Shown here: piece after piece, positions 7,528 through 13,049 of the stretch | Layout of the letters: each line of letters begins with the position of its first letter | Numbering within the stretch: the stretch's first letter is position 1 | Source of the DNA: Candidatus Pacearchaeota archaeon | GTDB lineage: Archaea; Nanoarchaeota; Nanoarchaeia; Pacearchaeales; GW2011-AR1 | DNA: 28,647 nucleotides | NCBI GenBank assembly: GCA_002690445.1 | Contig: NZER01000413.1 | Location: 1 to 28,647 of the forward strand | Direction of reading: 5' to 3' | Notes under the pieces: generated by a model | What the model was told of the DNA's origin: nothing | Databases searched by the model: none | Seen by the model: only the letters and a program-made list of their open reading frames with translations | Position numbers and translations under genes: made by a program

Positions 7528-8579
7528 GGGAAACTCCTGCAAAGTCTATCCTCAACTACGCACTCAGAAATTTGCCGATTATATTCTGACCAAGTGCATC
7601 TGGCACATTCTTTCTGAGGGTTGATACCTTTAAGTAATTCTCTGTGCTTATCGCTACCCCACTCATCAAATTGAAACCTCTCCTCCATCCGGTGGTCAAC
7701 ACAAACATATTTCTGTTTATCAGTGCATATCTGGACTACAAGGGGAGAAGCCAAGCATTTATCGAAGTCGTGCTTAATGTGAAAACCCTCATCATATTTA
7801 TGGGTTACTGTATAAACATGGAAATCATCATCCTCTAAGTCATGTAGCCCCTCAAATATGCTTTCTATATTCGCTTTGTTAAAGTCAGCCCTGCTCCCTG
7901 CAAAATCCTTCCTTTCCAAATCCACTGGTCTAACATGAAAATCATCTACCCCTAGAACCTTGGCAAGCATCCCACAATTCACCAAATCACCTACATTCTC
8001 TGGTAACACCAAGGCCTTTAATGAGATGTCGCACTTCTTCCCACGGGAAGCCTTCGTGTCCACAAGCCTCTTAATGTTCTGCACCACAGTATTAAAATCA
8101 TCCCTACCCCTTATCCGCTTATATAATACAGGGGAAGACGCATCCAGTGATATTCCAATCCATCTACAGAGTAAGAGTTCATTTATATAATCCTCACCCA
8201 GCAGAGCACCATTAGTAATAATGGCGCACTCCATACCCTTACTTATTCCATAGGCTGTCATCCCTCTTATGTTTTCGTTTAACAATGCCTCACCACCACC
8301 ACCCCAACAGAACGCCTTTACGCCCCAATCAGCCAGATAATCTAGTGTGTCCTTGATATATTCTCTGCTCCATTTCATCTTGGCAGGCAGGTATCTCTGA
8401 GAGTTACAGTAATAACAATTCTGATTACAAGCACTTATCGGGTCTAGCGAAGCCTCGATAGGAGGAGGTAACTCGCCATTCCCATCTAACCAAGTCACTA
8501 TCTTCTTATAGTGCTCATAGTAAGTTAGCCCTTTATATGAATTAAAACTGTTGTATTTGTTGCACTCAGCCCATTCCAT
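7524..8579 (-). CDS. radical SAM enzyme with SPASM-like Cys-rich C-terminus
   Basis: This 351-residue enzyme has the radical SAM motif Cys51-x3-Cys55-x2-Cys58 (ACNQNCYYCN) and a GGE-like segment (WGGGGEALLN) that binds the methionyl amine in this family. The C-terminus holds seven cysteines (275, 285, 293, 325, 328, 340, 347), as in SPASM or twitch domains that carry auxiliary Fe-S clusters. It belongs to the MoaA/PqqE-like branch, whose members include peptide-modifying and dehydrogenase enzymes such as the DOI dehydrogenase BtrN. A redox step on a sugar or polyol would fit the neighbours, but the substrate is not readable from sequence. The start overlaps E1-beta by 14 bases and has no clear ribosome site of its own. 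Confidence 0.82.
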   Translation of the reverse strand: MEWAECNKYNSFNSYKGLTYYEHYKKIVTWLDGNGELPPPIEASLDPISACNQNCYYCNSQRYLPAKMKWSREYIKDTLDYLADWGVKAFCWGGGGEALLNENIRGMTAYGISKGMECAIITNGALLGEDYINELLLCRWIGISLDASSPVLYKRIRGRDDFNTVVQNIKRLVDTKASRGKKCDISLKALVLPENVGDLVNCGMLAKVLGVDDFHVRPVDLERKDFAGSRADFNKANIESIFEGLHDLEDDDFHVYTVTHKYDEGFHIKHDFDKCLASPLVVQICTDKQKYVCVDHRMEERFQFDEWGSDKHRELLKGINPQKECARCTWSEYNRQISECVVEDRLCRSFP

Positions 8580-9180
8580 ACATATCAGCCATTTCTATTA
8601 TCAAGGTGCTTTTATCACTGCGCAAAGCCTTTCGGTATTCAGGTATAATATCTTTACTCCCGCATAACTTGACCACATTTACATTCTGCAAGATGGTTCT
8701 CATTGCTGCTGTATAGTCTTGGCAGTGTTGTACACCTGGATAAAGAGGGTCCTTGCTTCCCACCACAGTCCTGACAATAACTTTAGGATTAAACTCCCCG
8801 TTAGTCATCTCCTCGCATTTGTCGAGATGATTTACCAATTGGTTAAAAGCTAGAAGCAAGAAGTCAAACCTAGGGAAGATACTTATCGGGATATAACCCA
8901 TAAGGCTCAACCCGATGGACACACCCATTTGCATTTCCTCTGCAACGGGGAATTCTATAATCTTACCTTTGGGCACATTCTGCATCGTGCCATAGACCGC
9001 ATTCCCCGAATAAAGAACTGATTGCCCCAAGAAGATAGTTCTCTTATCCTGCGCTAACAAAGCCATAGCTTGGGTTAAGCATTCTTTATAGTTCAAGATT
9101 GGCTCGCTTTTCTTGCCTATAATGTAACTCCCATGTCTCACTAGCCCCCGCATGCAAGGCCTTCCATTAACATATGGCAT
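8566..9180 (-). CDS. thiamine-diphosphate enzyme, E1-beta (pyrimidine-binding) subunit, short form
   Basis: This 204-residue protein matches the pyrimidine-binding domain of 2-oxoacid dehydrogenase E1-beta or split-transketolase subunits. FPVAEEMQMGVSIGLSLMGY contains the ThDP-activating glutamate (Glu81 or Glu82), and PGVQHCQDYTAAM matches the family's G..HSQ histidine region (His152). The C-terminal transketolase domain of full E1-beta (about 325 aa) is missing. It should pair with the E1-alpha-like protein encoded just upstream to form one ThDP site at their interface. The ATG at 9180 has only a modest AGAGAG site. A second ATG sits at residue 10. A run of ten Cs on the coding strand lies just before the gene. 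Confidence 0.82.
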   Translation of the reverse strand: MPYVNGRPCMRGLVRHGSYIIGKKSEPILNYKECLTQAMALLAQDKRTIFLGQSVLYSGNAVYGTMQNVPKGKIIEFPVAEEMQMGVSIGLSLMGYIPISIFPRFDFLLLAFNQLVNHLDKCEEMTNGEFNPKVIVRTVVGSKDPLYPGVQHCQDYTAAMRTILQNVNVVKLCGSKDIIPEYRKALRSDKSTLIIEMADMYGMG

Positions 9181-9364
9181 CTTCCGCTCTCTGCACCAGT
9201 TAGGGGGGGGGGCATATTACCGGCGGTAAAACCTGTGAACCTGTTAACACCCCTCAAAAACACACTCAAAAAAGGTTAACAACCTCGTTAACACCTGTTA
9301 ACGGTATTACCCTAGATGAACTGGCAGAGGCCAAGCGTCTATAGTTAGGTAAATATATCGAGTT
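9181..9364 (-). promoter_or_regulatory. 184-base gap between E1-alpha and E1-beta with palindromes, hairpins and a C10 tract
   Basis: Four perfect GTTAAC palindromes lie at 9243, 9275, 9287 and 9297, with a degenerate GTGAAC at 9235. The last two form the 18-base palindrome CGTTAACACCTGTTAACG (9286-9303). TTACCGGCGGTAA (9217-9229) is another inverted repeat, and TATTACC occurs twice. On the coding strand AGGTTGTTAACCTTTTTT can form a small hairpin with a T tail that competes with the larger palindrome. Every other junction in this cassette downstream overlaps, so the gap stands out. It may be an operator array, an attenuator or both. No clear -35/-10 pair is seen. Confidence 0.55.
9203..9212. 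repeat. run of ten Gs (C10 on the coding strand)
   Basis: A homopolymer of ten Gs on the plus strand sits 22 bases upstream of the E1-beta ATG. On the coding strand an ATG directly precedes it. With one more C that ATG would be in frame with E1-beta and add a 12-residue N-terminal extension; with one fewer it would stop at once (TAA). This is either slipped-strand variation or a sequencing/assembly uncertainty. Confidence 0.85.
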
Positions 9365-9943
9365 TTAGAAAGTCACGAAGACTCCCGACCCAACATGGGG
9401 GTAGGTTCTCTCGTAATTATATCGGATAACGTTCTCTTTATCATGCCCTCCCCATACTTCCTGAGTCGGTGTATTAACACTCAACCCGTTATCTTCAATA
9501 ACAAAGGTGATTGGTAAATTATTTCGCCTGGCATACTTATGGCACTCATGGAATATCCCTGTCTCAGCACCCATATCCCCGACAAAACACCATACCCTAG
9601 CCCCTGCCATAGCTACTCCCAGTGCAATCGGCAAGCATCCTCCAACTATGGCAGAGGTGAAGAACTTATACTTTGCATTATTCAGGTTAATACTGTGGTT
9701 ATTCAGGATTTCCTTCTTAATCCATTCTGGCGGTATGCCTTTCAATAGGGCATGAAAATGACTACGATGTGTTGAGAATATCCAGTCGTCTTCTTTCACA
9801 TTTTGAAATATCTCAATCAACCGTTCCTCATTCCCTCCGCACAAATGCACAGGAGAACGTAGATTGCCAACCTCAAATAATTCTTTTATCTCCTGTTCAA
9901 ATTGACGCAGTGCCCGTATAATTGTTTCACTCTTACGATACAT
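9365..9943 (-). CDS. thiamine-diphosphate enzyme, E1-alpha (pyrophosphate-binding) subunit, short form
   Basis: This 192-residue protein has the diphosphate/Mg-binding motif of E1-alpha subunits: VGDMGAETGIFHE (Gly122-Asp123, with Met where Gly is usual) through to EDNGLSVNTP (Asn152). FSTHRSHFHALLKG (57-70) matches the SxHRxH loop of pyruvate and branched-chain E1-alpha. Full-length E1-alpha is about 320-360 aa, so this is a minimal domain, but both ends look natural (EQEIKELFEVG start, YERTYPHVGSG end). Its partner E1-beta follows after the regulatory gap. The ATG has no ribosome site of its own; a 14-codon ORF with a good site ends eight bases inside it. Likely reaction: 2-oxoacid decarboxylation or two-carbon transfer. 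Confidence 0.82.
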   Translation of the reverse strand: MYRKSETIIRALRQFEQEIKELFEVGNLRSPVHLCGGNEERLIEIFQNVKEDDWIFSTHRSHFHALLKGIPPEWIKKEILNNHSINLNNAKYKFFTSAIVGGCLPIALGVAMAGARVWCFVGDMGAETGIFHECHKYARRNNLPITFVIEDNGLSVNTPTQEVWGGHDKENVIRYNYERTYPHVGSGVFVTF

Positions 9944-9977
9944 AAATATCAGCCATAGTGGCAGAGAATAAAGTCAT
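9933..9977 (-). CDS. 14-aa leader-like ORF, possible E1-beta 3'-end remnant
   Basis: It has a strong ribosome site (AGGAGGCAGTAG before the ATG) and encodes MTLFSATMADIYVS. Its stop overlaps the first codons of E1-alpha, so it could feed ribosomes to that gene. The ending TL..MADIY resembles the E1-beta C-terminus TLIIEMADMY, and the DNA matches at 15 of 16 bases (9941-9956 versus 8577-8592). In both places the match ends with the start codon of the next gene. Confidence 0.4.
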   Translation of the reverse strand: MTLFSATMADIYVS

Positions 9978-9994
9978 CTACTGCCTCCTACTCC

Positions 9995-10267
9995 TTATGT
10001 TTCCCGCACAGAGCCGTCATCTTCTTCTTGTAGGTCAAGACGGTCTTCCCTTTGCCTTTGAGTCTCTTGTAACCAGTTCTCCGGTAATTCCCCCGTACAA
10101 CCAATATTTTGAGTTATTTTCTCCGTATCGTGGAACTCTATTTCTCGCCATATGTAGAAGTCATCATCAGGGAACACAACGACAAATTGGATTAAGCCCG
10201 GATGTGGCTTGCGTATCTCCCATGTACACCTTGTCCCGCTCCTTTTACTTCTTGGGCTAACTTCCAT
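9995..10267 (-). CDS. 90-aa acidic protein, unknown
   Basis: A short protein with a basic N-terminus (MEVSPRSKRSGTRCTWEIRK), a central beta-like stretch (LIQFVVVFPDDDFYIWREIEF) and an acidic, glutamine-rich tail (QREDRLDLQEEDDGS). The ATG overlaps the stop of the upstream structural gene (TAATG) and follows CAGGAGGTATA, so translation is well supported. No family is recognised. It is the last gene before the metabolic cassette, separated from E1-alpha by about 50 bases. Confidence 0.65.
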   Translation of the reverse strand: MEVSPRSKRSGTRCTWEIRKPHPGLIQFVVVFPDDDFYIWREIEFHDTEKITQNIGCTGELPENWLQETQRQREDRLDLQEEDDGSVRET

Positions 10268-10896
10268 TATACCTCCTGTGCGAAGATGTCTACTGTTCCG
10301 TCTTGAAATACTGCCGCTAAATCGGTCAAAGACCCACCATCTACTACCGCATAAATCCGCACTTTATCCGTTGCACCTGCACCGGGAGCAGATATTTCTT
10401 TCATTTCAAGAAACCCAGAAGTACCTTCTATAATTATAGTCCCAGTTGAGTTTACTCGTACACAATCAACGAAATCACCAACAGCATCGGCTCCGGAAGC
10501 ATTAGAAGCATAAGTAATACGGAATTGGTCACTTTCTTGCCAAAGGGCAAATGTAGCATTATTACTTGCTCTCTTGAATAAGACACCACCGAAAGCATCA
10601 CCACTCGGTTGTTTTATATCTATTGGGGAACGAGGAGTGATGTTCGCCCCAAGCCCCTTACCGCTGGCAAGAATCCAATCATGTGACCAAGATGCCGCAT
10701 CTTCACTCTCATCCCAAAGTAATTTAGGCGACCCAGTTACATCAATCGTTATTAGGTCAGTATCTGTATCCGAGCCTGGTTTATAGTCTATTCCGCTAGT
10801 TGTTTTGATAGTAACGGAACCACGAAATATAGAGTTGGTGAACACACGTTCCCCATTCACCAACACCAAGGGAAGAGAACCATCGTTAAAAGTCAT
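10267..10896 (-). CDS. probable virion structural (tail/fibre-like) protein
   Basis: This 209-residue protein is rich in short beta strands, Gly, Asp, Ser and Thr. The C-terminus ISAPGAGATDKVRIYAVVDG followed by LAAVFQDGTVDIFAQEV is a pattern I associate with phage fibre or capsid-surface proteins. There is no signal peptide, membrane segment or enzyme motif. The ATG overlaps the upstream 60-aa gene (ATGA). Structural role is inferred from composition and position among other small beta-rich late genes. Confidence 0.6.
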   Translation of the reverse strand: MTFNDGSLPLVLVNGERVFTNSIFRGSVTIKTTSGIDYKPGSDTDTDLITIDVTGSPKLLWDESEDAASWSHDWILASGKGLGANITPRSPIDIKQPSGDAFGGVLFKRASNNATFALWQESDQFRITYASNASGADAVGDFVDCVRVNSTGTIIIEGTSGFLEMKEISAPGAGATDKVRIYAVVDGGSLTDLAAVFQDGTVDIFAQEV

Positions 10897-11075
10897 TTCT
10901 TCTTTACCTCCTCAAAGACACCTTTCTCGATATTTACATTCCAATTACCCTGTAACCCCAACCCGTGAACACATCCTTGTATGTAGGATTGTAGCTCCCT
11001 CTGGGCAACCTCCACTTCCTTTAGCTTGAAACTAATACCGGTCAGTATCTCTGGCGTTAGTTTTACTTTCTTCAT
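10893..11075 (-). CDS. 60-aa protein, unknown
   Basis: A small, mostly helical and basic protein (MKKVKLTPEILTGISFKLKE). It has overlaps of ATGA type with both neighbours, which argues for a real, co-translated gene. No motif or family is recognised. It sits between two beta-rich probable virion proteins, so an assembly or minor structural role is possible. Confidence 0.6.
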   Translation of the reverse strand: MKKVKLTPEILTGISFKLKEVEVAQRELQSYIQGCVHGLGLQGNWNVNIEKGVFEEVKKK

Positions 11076-11530
11076 AGTAACTCATATACAGTGCGAGTGG
11101 TGATAGTGTTGTTTTCGCTATTAGTAAAACCTAAATCAACATCATCATCAGCCTCATACTCATATCCTTTCCCGAACGGAATGGATATATTTGTTGCCGC
11201 AAGAGCAGACATACTTTCGCTGTAAATTAACGAATCGTAATTAGCCCCATCTCCCGCATCTATTGTAACGGTAAAATTCTCCGCTGCTGTTGCAGCCGCA
11301 CTAAACTTAGCTTCTACCCTCAATAACCTAAACGTACCTGTTGGGTTTACAGCCTCGGCAACCGCAGCCGTTGACGCTGTTCTCACAGCGAAGGTGGGGC
11401 TTTGAGTTGCGACAGCAGCCCCATTAGCATCTACTTGTGTAACCCGTAGCGCAGTTGCCGCTGTAGAGGCTAAATCACCCCCATCCTTATCTACGATTAC
11501 TCGGTCTGGATACTTTCTAAAGTTTGCCAT
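11072..11530 (-). CDS. beta-rich probable virion protein
   Basis: This 152-residue protein has an Ala/Thr/Val-rich beta composition (AATALRVTQVDANGAAVATQ, and later FTVTIDAGDGANYDSLIYSE), typical of phage head or tail surface proteins. It starts after an ideal ribosome site (ATAGGAGGTAAGTA-ATG) and its ATG overlaps the upstream stop (TAATG). There is no enzyme motif. The strong ribosome site suggests high expression, which would fit a structural protein. The family is not recognised. Confidence 0.6.
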   Translation of the reverse strand: MANFRKYPDRVIVDKDGGDLASTAATALRVTQVDANGAAVATQSPTFAVRTASTAAVAEAVNPTGTFRLLRVEAKFSAAATAAENFTVTIDAGDGANYDSLIYSESMSALAATNISIPFGKGYEYEADDDVDLGFTNSENNTITTRTVYELL

Positions 11531-11877
11531 TACTTACCTCCTATCGGCCTATAAAAAGCCTGTTTCCATTTTTTATTCGCAACGCTCATGAGTTTCCCTC
11601 CCTGCTTGCGTATTTGCATGAGCCTACGAAGTTCCTTGCGGGCTTCTTCGACCTTAACCCGCTCCTCATATTGCTTCTCCGCCTCATCAACTAATTCCTG
11701 CACGCTGGCTTCGTCAGTTATGCCCTGCTCTGCTAAATGCGCCCTCGCTATCTCGTCTAACTCGCTTCTGTCTATTTTATAAAGAGGGACAACAATAGAG
11801 GGGTCTAACTTTGTACCACCCATCGGAAGATATAACGCTTTTCTTTGATTGCGCCTCGCCACAAATAGATTAGCCAC
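11530..11877 (-). CDS. 115-aa helical, charged protein, unknown
   Basis: The middle part (DEASVQELVDEAEKQYEERV, then KVEEARKELRRLMQIRKQGG) is a long charged helix, probably a coiled coil. The ends carry similar short motifs: YLPMGG near the start and YRPIGG at the end. It starts with GTG, overlapping the preceding gene by eight bases. It is probably a phage assembly or minor virion factor; no family is recognised. Confidence 0.6.
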   Translation of the reverse strand: MANLFVARRNQRKALYLPMGGTKLDPSIVVPLYKIDRSELDEIARAHLAEQGITDEASVQELVDEAEKQYEERVKVEEARKELRRLMQIRKQGGKLMSVANKKWKQAFYRPIGGK

Positions 11878-12136
11878 TCTTTTTCTTCGCTGCCCTAGCC
11901 TTGGCCATGTTAGCTACTCTCTTCTCATAGACTTCTCTGGCTCGTTCCTTTTCGTTATCTAAAGGCATATCAATGTGAGCCTCAATTTCAGGCTGGTTAT
12001 GCTCCTTCCGCATCTCCTCCAGAAAACCCTTTGTCTGCCCATATATAGGATTGATAACAACCCTCGTAGCAGCTTTCAGTCTCCTCACTTCAGCTGCCGG
12101 TAAATCCCTTATCTTTCGATTGAAGAATTTGCCCAT
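11870..12136 (-). CDS. 88-aa basic helical protein, unknown
   Basis: A small, strongly basic protein ending in KARAAKKKSG, with a helical middle (KERAREVYEKRVANMAKARA). The ATG overlaps the upstream stop (TAATG) after AGGGGGTAGTATA. The basic C-terminus could contact DNA or RNA, but no domain is recognised. It is co-translated with its neighbours. Confidence 0.6.
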   Translation of the reverse strand: MGKFFNRKIRDLPAAEVRRLKAATRVVINPIYGQTKGFLEEMRKEHNQPEIEAHIDMPLDNEKERAREVYEKRVANMAKARAAKKKSG

Positions 12137-12597
12137 TATACTACCCCCTGCTTTATTTTAGTGGACACCCAAGTCTCACCATTCCATTCTTTGCTGTATT
12201 CTTCCTGCATGGCAAAAGCCAACCATAATTGACGTATGGTATCGTATTGACCTAATCGGGGACTCATCTGAATCCCCTCGTTTAGTTGAAGTATAGAAAC
12301 GAAGTTATCAAAACGATTCAACAAAACCCTCATCCCCTGCGAGTTCGAATAATAATTACCAGCAAAATCAATCCGCTCAAACTCTCTGGGTGATTTGTGA
12401 CCGGCTATTATTTGCAAATCCTCTTGGTATGGTATCCAAATAAGGTGATTGATTGACTGCTTAAACCAGATTCTTCCATATTTATCCCAACCAGTGCGAA
12501 GATGATTAAAAGACAACCCCACAGGCTTATCCATCAACGATTGGATTTCGGGAGCTTCGGCACACATCCTTACATCCCCCAGTGATAGTATATCCAT
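12136..12597 (-). CDS. 153-aa protein, unknown
   Basis: A mixed alpha/beta protein (MDILSLGDVRMCAEAPEIQS; WDKYGRIWFKQSINHLIWIP; a C-terminal IRQLWLAFAMQEEYSKEW). No catalytic motif, signal peptide or membrane segment is seen. The start overlaps the stop of the zinc-motif protein (TAATG). It is part of the run of small late genes. I do not recognise the family. Confidence 0.6.
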   Translation of the reverse strand: MDILSLGDVRMCAEAPEIQSLMDKPVGLSFNHLRTGWDKYGRIWFKQSINHLIWIPYQEDLQIIAGHKSPREFERIDFAGNYYSNSQGMRVLLNRFDNFVSILQLNEGIQMSPRLGQYDTIRQLWLAFAMQEEYSKEWNGETWVSTKIKQGVV

Positions 12598-13049
12598 TAT
12601 CCCTCACTCTTTAATGCCTGTGTTAATTCGTAAATCATTCCCTTTAATTCTAACACTTCGGTTCTCAATTCTTCCGTTTCTTTGCGCTGTGTCTCTTCTT
12701 CCTCTGCCCTCTCTTTCTTGGCATATTCCTCCCATTTCTTAACCCTCTCCTCCTTCTTGGCTATACACACAGTAACCTCTTCCTGGGTATCGTGCCACTT
12801 ATCACAACCTGCACAATAGGGCAAAGGGTCTTTAGGGGGGACAAGTGCCCACCCTTTATCTAAATTAGCATCTCTAGTCCCAGACCCTATTACATTCCCT
12901 TCCTTATCCTTTCTATGATATCCCCTCCAGCTAGGGATAGCCTCAATCTCTCTCCCGTCTGGTGTGTAATACATTGTGCGGGGTATCCCCCCTGTGCGAG
13001 AAAAGCCCTGCTTTTTAATATCCTTCTTTTCTTGAACTGTGAGACTCAT
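12597..13049 (-). CDS. 150-aa protein with zinc-binding motif and C-terminal coiled coil
   Basis: Residues 79-95 hold Cys-x2-Cys-x3-His-x8-Cys (YCAGCDKWHDTQEEVTVC), a plausible zinc site. From about residue 97 to the end the sequence is a long charged heptad-like helix (KWEEYAKKERAEEEETQRKE, then LRTEVLELKGMIYELTQALK), probably a coiled coil. The start overlaps the radical SAM gene (ATGA). The combination suggests an adaptor or multimerising protein; whether it partners the radical SAM protein encoded just upstream is unknown. Confidence 0.6.
   Translation of the reverse strand: MSLTVQEKKDIKKQGFSRTGGIPRTMYYTPDGREIEAIPSWRGYHRKDKEGNVIGSGTRDANLDKGWALVPPKDPLPYCAGCDKWHDTQEEVTVCIAKKEERVKKWEEYAKKERAEEEETQRKETEELRTEVLELKGMIYELTQALKSEG

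Noticed and set aside
9231..9303. GTTAAC repeats as a CRISPR array
   Set aside because: Repeat units are only 6-10 bases with uneven spacing; there are no spacers of constant length.
8566..9943. E1-alpha and E1-beta as decayed gene fragments
   Set aside because: Both keep their ThDP motifs, have clean starts and ends without internal stops, and E1-beta is overlapped by its neighbour; short functional forms are more likely, though not proven.
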